DNA of 20,157 bases from Burkholderia gladioli (GCA_009914575.1 WNEB01000008.1:1-20157); one strand, 5' to 3'. Shown: positions 6,831 to 16,817, counted from the first letter of the stretch. The notes: generated from the sequence alone by a model not told the origin. Program-made: numbers and translations.

Positions 6831-8075
6831 ATGAAGATTCGCGCGATGATGGGCGCGCTGTGCGCCGCAGGCCTGATGATCGGCGCCGCCTCGGCGCAAG
6901 CGGAAGACGTCACGGTGCTGCACTGGTGGACGTCGGGTGGTGAGTCGAAGGCAGTCGGCGTGCTGAAGGACGACCTGCAGAAGCAGGGCTACGTGTGGAA
7001 GGACTTCGCGGTGGCCGGCGGCGCGGGCGCGGCGGCCATGACGGCGCTCAAGACCAAGGTGATCAGCGGCGACGCGCCGTCGACCGCGCAGATCAAGGGT
7101 CCGCTGATCCAGGACTGGGCCGACCAGGGCGTGCTCGTCAACATCGATTCGGTCGCGGGCGACTGGAGCAAGAACCTGCCGCCGGAAATCGACAAGATCA
7201 TCAAGTACAAGGGTCATTACGTGGCCGCGCCGTTCTCGGTGCACCGCGTGAACTGGATGTACATCAACAAGGCCGCGCTCGACAAGGTCGGCGGCAAGGT
7301 GCCGACGACCTGGCCGGAATTCTTCCAGATGGCCGACAAGATGAAGGCCGCCGGCATCCAGCCGATCGCGATGGGCGGCCAGCCGTGGCAGGACCTGACG
7401 CTGTGGGAAGACGTCGTGCTGTCCGAAGGCGCCGATTTCTACAAGAAGGCGATCGTCGATCTCGACCAGGGCACGCTGACCTCGCCGAAGATGCTCGACG
7501 TGTTCAACACGGTGCGCAAGATCCAGGGCTACTTCGACGCGGGCCGCAACGGCCGCGACTGGAACCTGGCGACGGCCATGGTCATGAACGGCAAGGTCGG
7601 CGTCCAGTTCATGGGCGACTGGGCGAAGGGCGAATTCGAAGGCGCCGGCAAGAAGGCGGGCAAGGACTACGTCTGCGCGGCGGTGCCGGGCACCGCGAAG
7701 GCCTACACGTTCAACGTCGATTCGTTCGTGTTCTTCCAGCAGAAGGGTTCGGAGAAGCCGACGCCGGGCCAGCTCGCGCTCGCCAAGACCATCATGACGC
7801 CGGATTTCCAGGAGCAGTTCAGCCTGCTGAAGGGCTCGATCCCGGTGCGCCTGGGCGTGAAGATGGACAAGTACGACGACTGCGCGAATAAGTCCTACGC
7901 GGATGAGCAGGGCGCGCTGAAGGCCGGCGGCTACGTGCCGTCGCTGGCGCACGGCATGGCGCAGGACGATGCCACCGCCGGCGCGATCAGCGATGTCGTG
8001 ACCAAGTTCATGAACTCGCAGGAAGATCCGAAGACCGCGGTTGCCGCCCTCGCGAAGGCAGCGAAGGTGAAGTAA
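6831..8075 (+). CDS. Sugar ABC transporter, periplasmic substrate-binding protein (glucose/mannose type)
   Basis: This 414-residue protein captures a sugar in the periplasm and delivers it to the permeases encoded downstream. A signal peptide is clear: basic KIR, a hydrophobic stretch, and a likely cut after SAQA (residue 22). The mature start EDVTVLHWWTSGGESKAV is typical of family-1 sugar-binding proteins of the Pseudomonas GtsA type, which bind glucose. There is no lipobox Cys, as expected in a Gram-negative host. Conserved later segments include APFSVHRVNWMYINKAALDK, QPWQDLTLWEDVV and VQFMGDWAKGEF. The strong ribosome site GGAGGAG lies 7 bases before the ATG. Divergence from zwf-pgl-glk under a shared HexR-type palindrome supports glucose as the substrate; mannose or another hexose remains possible. 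Confidence 0.92.
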   Translation: MKIRAMMGALCAAGLMIGAASAQAEDVTVLHWWTSGGESKAVGVLKDDLQKQGYVWKDFAVAGGAGAAAMTALKTKVISGDAPSTAQIKGPLIQDWADQGVLVNIDSVAGDWSKNLPPEIDKIIKYKGHYVAAPFSVHRVNWMYINKAALDKVGGKVPTTWPEFFQMADKMKAAGIQPIAMGGQPWQDLTLWEDVVLSEGADFYKKAIVDLDQGTLTSPKMLDVFNTVRKIQGYFDAGRNGRDWNLATAMVMNGKVGVQFMGDWAKGEFEGAGKKAGKDYVCAAVPGTAKAYTFNVDSFVFFQQKGSEKPTPGQLALAKTIMTPDFQEQFSLLKGSIPVRLGVKMDKYDDCANKSYADEQGALKAGGYVPSLAHGMAQDDATAGAISDVVTKFMNSQEDPKTAVAALAKAAKVK

Positions 8076-8099
8076 TGCGGCGAGGGTGGGGCGCGGCCG

Positions 8100-8119
8100 G
8101 CGACGGCCCGCGCCGTCGC
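8100..8119 (+). other. Intercistronic hairpin between binding protein and permease genes
   Basis: A perfect 7-bp stem (8100-8106 with 8113-8119) closes a 6-base loop in the 134-bp gap after the binding-protein stop. Flanking GCCGGC copies can pair further. No T-run follows, so it is not a typical terminator. Such structures often protect the upstream mRNA or limit read-through, so that binding protein exceeds permease; that role is inferred here. Confidence 0.55.
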
Positions 8120-8209
8120 AAACGGGCCGGCTGCCGCCGGTCCGCGCCGTACCCGATGCCGCGCGCCTGTTCGCAGGTGGCCGGCGCCCCGTTCCAGGAG
8201 TCGAAACAA

Positions 8210-9151
8210 GTGGCTGCCCCTCTCAGCGGAAACGAACCAGGCCGCGCCGACGTCGCCCGCCGCACGTCGCCGCTCTCGGCATTGGCCGATCGCTGGATAC
8301 CGAAGCTGGTGCTCGCGCCCAGCATCGCGATCGCCATGGTGTTCATCTACGGCTTCATCGTCATTACCGGCTACCTGTCGCTGACCAAGTCGCGACTGTT
8401 GCCCAACTACACGTTCGACGGCTTCGACCGTTACACCGACCTGTTCCAGAACGACGTCTGGTGGACCTCGGCTGCCAACCTGGCCTGGTTCGGCATCCCG
8501 TTCATCGCGATCTGCGTCGGGCTCGGGCTGTTCCTCGCGATCCTGCTCGACCAGCGCATTCGCAACGAAGGCGCGCTGCGCGCCGTGTTTCTGTACCCGA
8601 TGGCGCTGTCGTTCATCGTGACGGGCACGGCCTGGCAGTGGATCCTGAATCCGGGCCTCGGCCTGGAGAAGGTGCTGCACGACTGGGGCTGGGCGCGCTT
8701 CTCGTTCGACTGGCTCGACGATCCGGACAAGGCGATCTTCTGCGTGGTGATCGCGGCCGTCTGGCAATCCACGGGCTTCGTGATGGCGCTGTTCCTGGCC
8801 GGCCTGCGCGGCGTGGACGGGGAGATCTTCAAGGCGGCCCAGGTGGACGGCGCGACGCTGCCCACCATCTACCGCAAGATCGTGATCCCGAGCATGCGCC
8901 CGGTGTTCTTCTCGGTGCTGCTGATCCTCTGCCACATCACGATCAAGACGTTCGATCTGGTGGTTGCGCTGACGACCGGCGGCCCCGGCACGTCGTCGTC
9001 GCTGCCCGCCATGTTCATGTATACCTATTCGTTCAATCGCGGCCAGCTCGGCGTCGGCGCGGCCTCGTCGGTGATAATGCTCGCGACCGTCGTCGCGGTG
9101 CTCGTGCCGCTGATGTATATGGAATCGAGGAGCACCCGCAATGCAGCCTAA
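8210..9151 (+). CDS. Sugar ABC transporter permease (first)
   Basis: This 313-residue inner-membrane protein forms half of the translocation channel. It has about six hydrophobic helices, beginning at LVLAPSIAIAMVFIYGFIVI, and the ATPase-contact EAA loop EIFKAAQVDGATLPTIYRKI followed by VIPSMRPVF. It matches MalF/GtsB-type permeases that accompany glucose-type binding proteins. I chose the GTG at 8210, giving MAAPLSGNEPG, because AGGAG (8196-8200) lies 9 bases upstream. The frame is also open to an ATG at 8075 overlapping the previous stop, but the extra 45 residues are basic and without family resemblance. Its last 11 bases overlap the next permease gene, implying translational coupling and equal amounts of the two. 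Confidence 0.9.
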   Translation: MAAPLSGNEPGRADVARRTSPLSALADRWIPKLVLAPSIAIAMVFIYGFIVITGYLSLTKSRLLPNYTFDGFDRYTDLFQNDVWWTSAANLAWFGIPFIAICVGLGLFLAILLDQRIRNEGALRAVFLYPMALSFIVTGTAWQWILNPGLGLEKVLHDWGWARFSFDWLDDPDKAIFCVVIAAVWQSTGFVMALFLAGLRGVDGEIFKAAQVDGATLPTIYRKIVIPSMRPVFFSVLLILCHITIKTFDLVVALTTGGPGTSSSLPAMFMYTYSFNRGQLGVGAASSVIMLATVVAVLVPLMYMESRSTRNAA

Positions 9152-9998
9152 GATGACGATAAGCCGCGCCGTCATTTACGCGGTGCTGATCCTGTTCGCG
9201 ATCTACTTCCTGTTCCCGCTGTACGTGATGCTGTCGACCTCCTTCAAGGATCTCGACCAGCTGCGCACCGGCAACCTGCTGACCCCGCCCACGCACTGGA
9301 TGGTCGATCCGTGGCTCAAGGCCTGGGGCTCGTCCTGTACCGGCGTGCGCTGCGACGGCATGCGACCGTTCTTCTTCAACTCGCTGAAAATGGTGATCCC
9401 GGCCGTGCTGATCTCGTCGCTGATCGGCGCGTTCAACGGCTACGTGCTCACGCACTGGCGCTTCCGCGGCGCCGACGCGCTGTTCACGCTGCTGCTGGTC
9501 GGCTGCTTCATCCCGTTCCAGGTGATCCTGCTGCCGATGGCGCGCGTCGAGGGCTATCTCGGCCTCGCCAACACCACCACCGGCCTCGTGCTCGTGCACG
9601 TCGTGTACGGGATCGCGTTCACGACGATGTTCTTCCGCAACTTCTACGTGAGCATTCCGACCGAGCTGGTGAAGGCCGCCCGCATCGACGGCGCGGGCTT
9701 CTTCACGATCTTCACGCGAATTCTGATGCCGGTGTCGCTGCCGATCTTCATGGTCTGCCTGATCTGGCAGTTCACGCAGATCTGGAACGACTTCCTGTTC
9801 GGCATCGTGTTCTCGGGCGTCGATTCGATGCCGATCACGGTGGCGCTGAACAACCTCGTGAACACGTCGACGGGCGTGAAGGAATACAACGTCGACATGG
9901 CCGGCGCGATCATCGCCGCGCTGCCCACGCTGCTCGTCTACGTGATCGCCGGTCGCTACTTCGTGCGCGGCCTGACGGCGGGCGCGGTGAAGGGCTGA
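9141..9998 (+). CDS. Sugar ABC transporter permease (second)
   Basis: This 285-residue permease is the partner channel subunit (MalG/GtsC type). An N-terminal helix (VIYAVLILFAIYFLFPLYVML) is followed by the family signature STSFKDLDQL, further helices such as ALFTLLLVGCFIPFQVILLP, and the EAA loop ELVKAARIDGAGFFTIFTRI. The C-terminus GRYFVRGLTAGAVKG is typical: relatives end nearly the same way. The ATG at 9141 lies inside the end of the first permease gene, with GAGGAG 7 bases upstream. Two Cys in SSCTGVRC, in a periplasmic loop near residue 65, could form a disulfide; similar loops occur in GtsC-type proteins. Confidence 0.93.
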   Translation: MQPKMTISRAVIYAVLILFAIYFLFPLYVMLSTSFKDLDQLRTGNLLTPPTHWMVDPWLKAWGSSCTGVRCDGMRPFFFNSLKMVIPAVLISSLIGAFNGYVLTHWRFRGADALFTLLLVGCFIPFQVILLPMARVEGYLGLANTTTGLVLVHVVYGIAFTTMFFRNFYVSIPTELVKAARIDGAGFFTIFTRILMPVSLPIFMVCLIWQFTQIWNDFLFGIVFSGVDSMPITVALNNLVNTSTGVKEYNVDMAGAIIAALPTLLVYVIAGRYFVRGLTAGAVKG

Positions 9999-10081
9999 CG
10001 ACCGGCCCGGTCGGACGAACGAACCGGTCGCGCGGGCGTGTCCCGCGCGGCGAGCAGAACCGACGCGGCGCTCGACGCCGC
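9999..10081 (+). other. Cluster of three hairpins before the ATPase gene
   Basis: Three perfect stem-loops stand in a row in the 106-bp gap: 9999-10013 (6-bp stem), 10030-10048 (7-bp stem) and 10065-10081 (6-bp stem). None has a T-run. They probably shape mRNA decay or set ATPase expression relative to the permeases. Function is inferred. Confidence 0.5.
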
Positions 10082-10104
10082 ACCAGAGACAGAGGATTCA
10101 CAGC

Positions 10105-11223
10105 ATGGCAAGCCTTTCCATCCGTGACGTGTACAAGACCTATCCGAACGGGGTGCCGGTCCTGAAGGGTGTCGACATCGACATCGAGGACGGCCAGTTC
10201 CTGATTCTGGTCGGCGGTTCGGGCTGCGGGAAGTCGACGCTGCTCAACATGATCGCCGGCCTCGAAACCGTCACCAAGGGCGAGATCCGGATCGGCGGCA
10301 AGGTCGTCAACGATCTCTTGCCGAAGGATCGCGACATCGCGATGGTGTTCCAGTCGTACGCGCTCTATCCGTCGATGACGGTGCGCGAGAACATCCTGTT
10401 CGGCCTGACCATCCGCAAGGTGCCGAAGAACGAACAGAAGCAGATCGTCGACCGCGTGTCGGCGATGCTGCAGATCGAGCACCTGCTCGACCGCAAGCCG
10501 GGCCAGCTCTCGGGCGGCCAGCGCCAGCGCGTGGCGATGGGCCGGGCGCTCGCGCGCGATCCGTCGCTGTTCCTGTTCGACGAACCGCTGTCGAACCTCG
10601 ACGCGAAGCTGCGCATCGAGATGCGCGCCGAAATCAAGCTGCTGCATCAGCGCCTCGGCACCACGATCGTCTACGTGACGCACGACCAGATCGAGGCGAT
10701 GACGCTCGGCGACCGCATCGCGGTGATGAAGGACGGCGTCGTGCAGCAGTTCGGCGCGCCGCAGGAGATCTACGATTCGCCGTCGAACCTGTTCGTGGCC
10801 GGCTTCATCGGCGCGCCGCCGATGAACTTCATAACGGGCAAGGTCGTGGAGCAGGGCGGCGGCGTGGGCATGGAAATCGACACCGGCGCGACGCGCGGCG
10901 TGCTGAACCTGCCGTTCGAGCGCGCGAAGCTGAGCGGCCATATCGGCCGCGAGGTGATCCTCGGCCTGCGCCCCGAGCGCATTACCGACGCACGCAACGC
11001 GCACGACGGCCAGGCCTCGACGCTGCAGACGATCGACGTGATCGTCGACGCGACCGAGTCGACCGGCCCCGATACGCACGTGTTCGCGCAGGTCAACGGC
11101 AAGCGCATCGTGAGCCGCGTGCATCCGGCCGCGAATCCGCAGCCGAAGCAGCAGCTGAAGCTGCTGTTCGACGTGTCGAAGGCGGTGGTGTTCGATCCGG
11201 CGACGGAAGCGCGGATCGCCTGA
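10105..11223 (+). CDS. Sugar ABC transporter ATP-binding protein (MalK/UgpC family)
   Basis: This 372-residue cytoplasmic ATPase powers the importer as a dimer bound to the two permeases. It carries Walker A GGSGCGKST (37-45), the Q-loop in VFQSYALYPSMTV, the ABC signature LSGGQRQR (from 135), Walker B LFLFDEP (about 155) with the D-loop SNLD, and the switch His in VTHDQ (about 192). The C-terminal third has the GAPPMNFI motif and a TOBE/OB-type regulatory domain (LGLRPERI), as in MalK, UgpC and GtsD proteins. Such domains may bind regulators, but none is evident here. The ATG at 10105 has AGAGG 9 bases upstream. It closes the importer operon and is followed by a strong terminator. Related ATPases often serve several importers. 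Confidence 0.95.
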   Translation: MASLSIRDVYKTYPNGVPVLKGVDIDIEDGQFLILVGGSGCGKSTLLNMIAGLETVTKGEIRIGGKVVNDLLPKDRDIAMVFQSYALYPSMTVRENILFGLTIRKVPKNEQKQIVDRVSAMLQIEHLLDRKPGQLSGGQRQRVAMGRALARDPSLFLFDEPLSNLDAKLRIEMRAEIKLLHQRLGTTIVYVTHDQIEAMTLGDRIAVMKDGVVQQFGAPQEIYDSPSNLFVAGFIGAPPMNFITGKVVEQGGGVGMEIDTGATRGVLNLPFERAKLSGHIGREVILGLRPERITDARNAHDGQASTLQTIDVIVDATESTGPDTHVFAQVNGKRIVSRVHPAANPQPKQQLKLLFDVSKAVVFDPATEARIA

Positions 11224-11270
11224 GGCCGAGGCATTCGGAACGGGTGCGCCGCCCGGCGCGCCGCCAAGAC

Positions 11271-11302
11271 AAACGGGCCACCTTTGGGTGGCCCGTTTCG
11301 TT
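11271..11302 (+). terminator. Strong terminator between the importer operon and smr (possibly bidirectional)
   Basis: A perfect 12-bp stem (11271-11282 with 11287-11298) closes a TTTG loop. On the plus strand it continues into CGTTTT. It lies 47 bp after the ATPase stop. The A-containing left arm gives GTTT and then GTCTT on the minus strand, so it may also end the convergent smr transcript. Confidence 0.88.
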
Positions 11303-11341
11303 TTCCGCGGCGAATCCGGTCGGGAACGCCGGCGGTGCGTG

Positions 11342-12131
11342 TCAGTCCGCCGCGCGCGGCGGCTGCCCGCGTTCGGTCGGGTGGCCAGCGTGTGCCGACG
11401 GCTGCAGCAGCACCAGCACCGCGCCGGCGCCGCCGTCGTTGCCGCGCGCCTCGCAGAACGCGATCACTTCTTCCTTCTGCACGAGCCACGCGCGCACCTT
11501 GCCTTTCAGCACCGGCTCCTTGCCGATCGAGCCGAGCCCCTTGTCGTGGATCACGCGCAGGCAGCGCAGGCCCTTCTTGCCGGCCTCGCGGATGAACGCG
11601 GCCAGCGCCTCGCGCGCCTCGTCGCGGCGCATGCCGTGCAGGTCGAGCTGCGCCTGCACGATCCACGCGCCGCTGCGCAGCTTGCGCACCACCTCGCGGC
11701 TGATGCCGGGGCGGTGGTAGTACAAGCTCTCGTCGGAATCGAGCAGCGTTTCGGGATCGAACTCGTCGGACAGCGTTTCCGACAGCACTGCTTCCTCGTC
11801 GCGGCGCGTCTGCTGCGGCACCGGCTGCGGCGGCTCGCGGCGGCTCGCGGCGGCTCGCGGCGGCCAGCGGCGTGATCGCGCCGATCTCGTTGCGGAACAG
11901 GTTGGCGTTGACGGCGGCTTCGCGCGCCTCGCGCGCGGCCTGCGCCTGCTGCTTCTCGCGCCGCTCGGATTCGCCCTTCATCGCATCGCGCAGCGAGCCG
12001 AGGCCGGACAGGCCCTGGCCCTTCAGCGCGCCGGGCGCGGGCATGGGAGCGGCCGGCACGATCGGCTCGGCCGGTTTGAGCGCGGCGCGGCGCTTGGCCG
12101 GGTCGCTCGGATGATGCTGATTCTTCGCCAT
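11342..12131 (-). pseudogene. Smr-domain protein gene, frameshifted by a 10-bp repeat expansion
   Basis: The intact gene would encode about 259 residues. Codons from the ATG at 12131 give MAKNQHHPSDPAKRRAAL..., a helical, Lys/Arg-rich N-terminus ending at NLFRNEIGAITPLAA. The C-terminal half lies in another frame (from about 11830 to the stop at 11342) and holds the Smr domain: LDLHGMRRDEAREAL and VIHDKGLGS, then a conserved tail. Smr domains are nucleic-acid endonucleases or ribosome-rescue factors. The frames separate at three tandem copies of a 10-bp unit (11831-11860). With two copies the reading joins as ...ASRREPPQPVPQQTRRDEE... As given, translation leaves the Smr frame, so the domain is not made from this start. 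An internal ATG at 11821 could still yield the Smr domain alone. Phase variation, recent mutation or an assembly error are all possible. Confidence 0.85.
11831..11860. repeat. 10-bp tandem repeat, three copies, inside smr
   Basis: CGGCTCGCGG occurs three times head to tail. Degenerate copies flank it at 11822-11830 (one base missing) and 11861-11870 (8 of 10 matches). Ten is not a multiple of three, so each gain or loss shifts the smr frame. Two or five copies would be in frame. Confidence 0.95.
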
Positions 12132-12211
12132 GATGGTCTACGGATCGAAGCGGGCGGGAGCGCCCGGGAAACAGGAAACGGGAGGCGGCTCGGCGGGCCG
12201 GGCGCGCATGC

Positions 12212-12235
12212 AAAAAGGCCGCGGCCAGCGGCCTT
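12212..12235 (-). terminator. Rho-independent terminator of trxB
   Basis: On the minus strand AAGGCCGC pairs with GCGGCCTT (12228-12235 with 12215-12222) around a 5-base loop, and the transcript ends in a run of five T (12216-12212). It lies 67 bp after the trxB stop and separates trxB from smr. Confidence 0.88.
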
Positions 12236-12302
12236 CGGAAAGCGGAAGCGGGCTGCGGCGCATGGCTGCGACATTGTGTCGCAGCCCGGCCGCGTGGCCG
12301 GC

Positions 12303-13393
<1,091 letters not shown>

Positions 13394-13416
13394 AAGGGGC
13401 GTTCGCTGCACTGCCG

Positions 13417-13454
13417 GATCGATGTTTTTATCGGCCCGATAGAACGCATCGATC
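13417..13454. promoter_or_regulatory. 38-bp nested inverted repeat in the trxB/ftsK divergent region
   Basis: Outer arms GATCGATG (13417-13424) and CATCGATC (13447-13454) are perfectly complementary. Inner arms TATCGG (13429-13434) and CCGATA (13436-13441) are too, around a single C. The inner and outer centres differ by half a base. It lies between the trxB -10 and a candidate ftsK promoter, so it may be an operator for one or both. I do not recognise the regulator. Confidence 0.5.
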
Positions 13455-13476
13455 AAGCGGTTACCGTCATTTACAC

Positions 13477-13503
13477 TTGGCCGGTCTCGCCAGCGTTTAC
13501 AAT
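13477..13503 (+). promoter_or_regulatory. Weak candidate ftsK promoter
   Basis: TACAAT (13498-13503) is a good -10, but the best -35 is TTGGCC (13477-13482) with a short 15-base spacer. Two CGATCG palindromes separated by AA lie just downstream (13513-13526). The start of ftsK is at 13564. Confidence 0.35.
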
Positions 13504-13563
13504 AAATATTCGCGATCGAACGATCGGCGGCGCCCGGCGCGACCGCCCTCTCTACACGGATTC

Positions 13564-15870
13564 ATGGCAAAAGCACCCTTTACGGCTCAGGCCCAGGCGC
13601 TGCCGCATCGCATGTCGCGGCTGTTCGTCGAGATTCGCTGGATTCTTCAGGTCGCGGTGTTCGCGTTCCTGCTGATGGCGTTGCTGAGCTACAGTCGTCG
13701 CGACCCGAGCTGGACCCACGCGGTCCAGATCGACCACATCTCGAACTGGGCCGGGCGCGTCGGCGCCTGGACGGCCGACATCCTGCTGCTGCTGTTCGGC
13801 ATTTCCGCCTACTGGCTCGTCGTGCTGCTGGCGCGCCGCGTCGCCGCCAACTACCGGCGCATCACGCGCCACGAGGCGTTCGACGAGGAACCGGCGCGGT
13901 CGGTCTGCTGGCTGGCCGAAGGCTTCGCGTTCGTGCTCGTGCTGCTGGCGAGCGACGGCATCGAGGCGCTGCGCATGTGGTCGCTGAAGGTGCCGCTGCC
14001 GCGCGCGCCGGGCGGCGTGATCGGCGAAACGGTCGCGCGCGGCGTATCGCACGCGCTCGGCTTCACGGGCGGCACGCTGTTCCTGCTGATCGCGCTGGCG
14101 ATCGGCCTTTCCCTGTATTTCCGCTTTTCCTGGCTGTCGGTGTGCGAACGCGTCGGCGACGGCATCATCAACGCGTTCACGCTGGCCAAGCTGCGCCTCG
14201 AGGCCGGGCGCGACCGCAAGCTCGGCGAGGCCGCCGCCGTGCGCCGCGAGGGCAAGGTCGAGGAAGAGCGGGTGCGGATCGAGGATCACGAGCCGGTCAC
14301 GATCGTGCCGCCGATCGTCACGCCGGCCAAGTCCGAGCGCGTCGAGCGCGAGCGCCAGGTGCCGCTGTTTACCGACCTGCCCGGCGATTCCACGCTGCCG
14401 GCCATCGGCCTGCTAGATCCGGCCCAGCAGAACCAGGAAGCGATCCCGGCCGATACGCTCGAATTCACCTCGCGGCTGATCGAGAAGAAGCTCAAGGATT
14501 TCGGCGTCGAGGTGGGCGTGGTGGCGGCCTATCCGGGCCCGGTCGTGACGCGCTACGCAATCGAGCCGGCCACGGGCGTGAAGGGCAGCCAGATCGTCGG
14601 CCTGGCCAAGGATCTGGCGCGTTCGCTGTCGCTCGTGTCGGTGCGCGTGGTGGAGACGATCCCCGGCAAGAACTACATGGCGCTCGAATTGCCGAACGCG
14701 CGCCGCCAGACCGTGCGCCTGTCCGAGATTCTCGGCTCCGAGGTGTACGCGGCCTCGGCGTCGGCGCTGACCATGGGCCTCGGCAAGGACATCGGCGGCA
14801 AGCCCGTCTGCGCCGATCTGGCGAAGATGCCGCACCTGCTGGTGGCCGGCACCACCGGGTCGGGCAAGTCTGTCGGCATCAACGCGATGATCCTCTCGCT
14901 GCTCTACAAGGCCACGGCCGAACAGGTGCGGCTGATCCTGATCGATCCGAAGATGCTCGAAATGAGCGTCTACGAAGGCATTCCGCACCTGCTTTGCCCG
15001 GTCGTCACCGACATGCGGCAGGCCGGCAACGCGCTGAACTGGACCGTCGCCGAAATGGAGCGGCGCTACAAGCTGATGAGCAAGCTCGGCGTGCGCAACC
15101 TGGGCGGCTACAACAACAAGATCGACGAGGCGGCCAAGCGCGAGGAGAAGATCCCGAATCCGTTCAGCCTGACGCCCGAGGAGCCGGAACCGCTCGGTCG
15201 CCTGCCGAACATCGTGGTGGTGATCGACGAGCTGGCCGATCTGATGATGGTGGTCGGCAAGAAGGTCGAGGAACTGATCGCGCGGATCGCCCAGAAGGCG
15301 CGCGCGGCCGGCATCCACCTGATCCTCGCCACGCAGCGGCCGTCGGTCGACGTGATCACCGGCCTGATCAAGGCCAACGTGCCGACCCGGATGGCCTTCC
15401 AGGTGTCCTCGAAGATCGATTCGCGCACGATTCTCGACCAGATGGGCGCCGAATCGCTGCTCGGCATGGGCGACATGCTCTATCTGGCGCCGGGCACCGG
15501 GCTGCCGGTGCGCGTGCACGGCGCGTTCGTGTCGGACGACGAAGTACATCGCGTGGCCGAGAAGCTCAAGGAGCACGGCGAGCCGAACTACATCGAGGGC
15601 CTGCTCGAAGGCGGCGTCGCCGAGGGCGAGGAGGGCGCCGGCGCGGGAACCGGCGAAGGCGGCGACGAGTCCGATCCGCTTTACGATCAGGCAGTCGAGA
15701 TCGTCGTCAAGAACCGCCGCGCCTCGATCTCGCTGGTGCAGCGCCACCTGCGCATCGGCTACAACCGCGCCGCGCGATTGCTCGAACAGATGGAGCAATC
15801 GGGGCTGGTGTCGGCGATGTCGTCCAGCGGCAACCGCGAAATTCTCGGACCGGCCCGCGACGCGGAATGA
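13564..15870 (+). CDS. ftsK: DNA translocase FtsK
   Basis: FtsK anchors at the division septum and pumps DNA to clear chromosome termini and activate XerCD at dif. The protein has 768 residues, the usual length for the shorter beta-proteobacterial type with four N-terminal membrane helices (first near residues 24-45, last near 165-185) and a short linker. The motor domain has Walker A GTTGSGKS (429-436) and Walker B VVVIDEL (D555). The C-terminal gamma domain ([20 protein letters not shown], then [17 protein letters not shown]) is the winged helix that reads KOPS sequences. A Gly/Glu-rich hinge near residues 685-705 joins the two. The ATG at 13564 gives [11 protein letters not shown]; its ribosome site is poor. 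lolA follows 44 bp downstream, probably in the same operon. Confidence 0.95.
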   Translation: MAKAPFTAQAQALPHRMSRLFVEIRWILQVAVFAFLLMALLSYSRRDPSWTHAVQIDHISNWAGRVGAWTADILLLLFGISAYWLVVLLARRVAANYRRITRHEAFDEEPARSVCWLAEGFAFVLVLLASDGIEALRMWSLKVPLPRAPGGVIGETVARGVSHALGFTGGTLFLLIALAIGLSLYFRFSWLSVCERVGDGIINAFTLAKLRLEAGRDRKLGEAAAVRREGKVEEERVRIEDHEPVTIVPPIVTPAKSERVERERQVPLFTDLPGDSTLPAIGLLDPAQQNQEAIPADTLEFTSRLIEKKLKDFGVEVGVVAAYPGPVVTRYAIEPATGVKGSQIVGLAKDLARSLSLVSVRVVETIPGKNYMALELPNARRQTVRLSEILGSEVYAASASALTMGLGKDIGGKPVCADLAKMPHLLVAGTTGSGKSVGINAMILSLLYKATAEQVRLILIDPKMLEMSVYEGIPHLLCPVVTDMRQAGNALNWTVAEMERRYKLMSKLGVRNLGGYNNKIDEAAKREEKIPNPFSLTPEEPEPLGRLPNIVVVIDELADLMMVVGKKVEELIARIAQKARAAGIHLILATQRPSVDVITGLIKANVPTRMAFQVSSKIDSRTILDQMGAESLLGMGDMLYLAPGTGLPVRVHGAFVSDDEVHRVAEKLKEHGEPNYIEGLLEGGVAEGEEGAGAGTGEGGDESDPLYDQAVEIVVKNRRASISLVQRHLRIGYNRAARLLEQMEQSGLVSAMSSSGNREILGPARDAE

Positions 15871-15914
15871 CGCCGCGTCGGCGCCGGTCCGCCAATCAGG
15901 GAGAAAAACCCCCC

Positions 15915-16598
15915 ATGCAAGCCTTTCCGTTCGTGAAGTCCTCCTCCGTTCGCCGCTTCGCCGCGGTGCTTGCCGGCACCGCGCTGATGGCCGTCGCCTC
16001 GCACGCGTTCGCGGGCGGCACCGACGATCTGAAATCGCTCGTCGCGCAGGTCAAGTCGGCCAAGGGTAGCTTCACGCAGCAAATCGTCAAGGCGCCGTCG
16101 AAGGCCGCCAGCGGGGCGATCGCCACCGCCAAGCCGAACGACAATTCGAGCGGCAGCTTCGTGTTCGCGCGCCCCGGCAAGTTCGTGTGGGCCTACGAAA
16201 AGCCGTATCAGCAACTGCTGCAGGCGGACGGCGATACGCTCTACGTCTACGACAAGGATCTGAACCAGGTCACCGAGCGCAAGCTGGCCGGCGCGCTCGG
16301 CGCGAGCCCGGCGGCGATCCTGTTCGGCAGCAACGACGTCGACAAGAACTACACGCTGCGCGACGGCGGCGTGAAGGGCGGCATCGACTGGGTCGAGATG
16401 CTGCCGAAGGCGCAGGACACGCAGTTCCAGCGCATCGGCATCGGCTTAAAGGGCGGCACGCTCGCCGCGATGGAGCTGCACGACGTGTTCGGCAACGTCA
16501 CGCTGCTGACGTTCACGAACATCCAGACGAATCCGTCGCTGCCGGCCGATCAGTTCCGCTTCGCGGTGCCGAAGGGCGCCGACGTGATCAAGGGCTGA
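15915..16598 (+). CDS. lolA: Outer-membrane lipoprotein carrier protein LolA
   Basis: LolA is the periplasmic chaperone that carries lipoproteins from the LolCDE complex to the outer-membrane receptor LolB. The 227-residue precursor has a signal peptide (basic SSSVRR, a hydrophobic core, and a likely cut after SHAFA near residue 33). The mature protein shows the family features: KGSFTQQIV, the [23 protein letters not shown] block, [15 protein letters not shown], and [16 protein letters not shown] at the end. The insert [18 protein letters not shown] is longer than in E. coli but common in Burkholderia. GGGAGA lies about 11 bases before the ATG. It follows ftsK by 44 bp, as in many proteobacteria. 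Confidence 0.95.
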   Translation: MQAFPFVKSSSVRRFAAVLAGTALMAVASHAFAGGTDDLKSLVAQVKSAKGSFTQQIVKAPSKAASGAIATAKPNDNSSGSFVFARPGKFVWAYEKPYQQLLQADGDTLYVYDKDLNQVTERKLAGALGASPAAILFGSNDVDKNYTLRDGGVKGGIDWVEMLPKAQDTQFQRIGIGLKGGTLAAMELHDVFGNVTLLTFTNIQTNPSLPADQFRFAVPKGADVIKG

Positions 16599-16620
16599 GC
16601 GTTCTCCGGCGTTCGAGCGG

Positions 16621-16640
16621 GCCTGCCAGCGATGGCAGGC
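16621..16640 (+). terminator. Possible terminator after lolA
   Basis: A perfect 8-bp stem (16621-16628 with 16633-16640) with a GCGA loop is followed by TCGTTGCGTTT, a broken T-run. It lies 22 bp after the lolA stop. The rest of the gap to rarA (16641-16817) shows nothing I recognise. Confidence 0.5.
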
Positions 16641-16817
16641 TCGTTGCGTTTCCGGCGCCGGTCGCCGCGCCGCGCGTTGCCGCTGCGGCGACCGGCGCCT
16701 GTCGCCAGCGGCCGGGTCCCTGTCCGATCGGCCGAGGGCGTGCCGGCCGACCGGCTGTCATAATGTCCGGCTGCGCGGCGATGTGCGCCGCGCCGGCCAT
16801 TCCAGGAGCCGAGGAAC

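Noticed and set aside
6544..6831. A 95-codon plus-strand reading frame in the importer leader, its stop overlapping the binding-protein ATG
   Set aside because: It is Arg/Pro-rich with no family resemblance, lacks a ribosome site, and spans the leader hairpins. It is typical of chance open frames at this GC content.
11831..11860. A CRISPR array at the smr tandem repeat
   Set aside because: The units are 10 bp with no spacers. No array of 25-40-bp repeats with unique spacers was seen anywhere in the window.
13417..13454. An OxyR site for the dyad upstream of trxB
   Set aside because: The arms read TATC-N5-GATA with GATCGATG outer arms, which does not follow the ATAG-N7-CTAT pattern.
13977..16598. 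An 873-codon frame fusing the ftsK region to lolA
   Set aside because: Only its last 228 codons are real (lolA from 15915, with signal peptide). The upstream part is an out-of-frame reading of ftsK.
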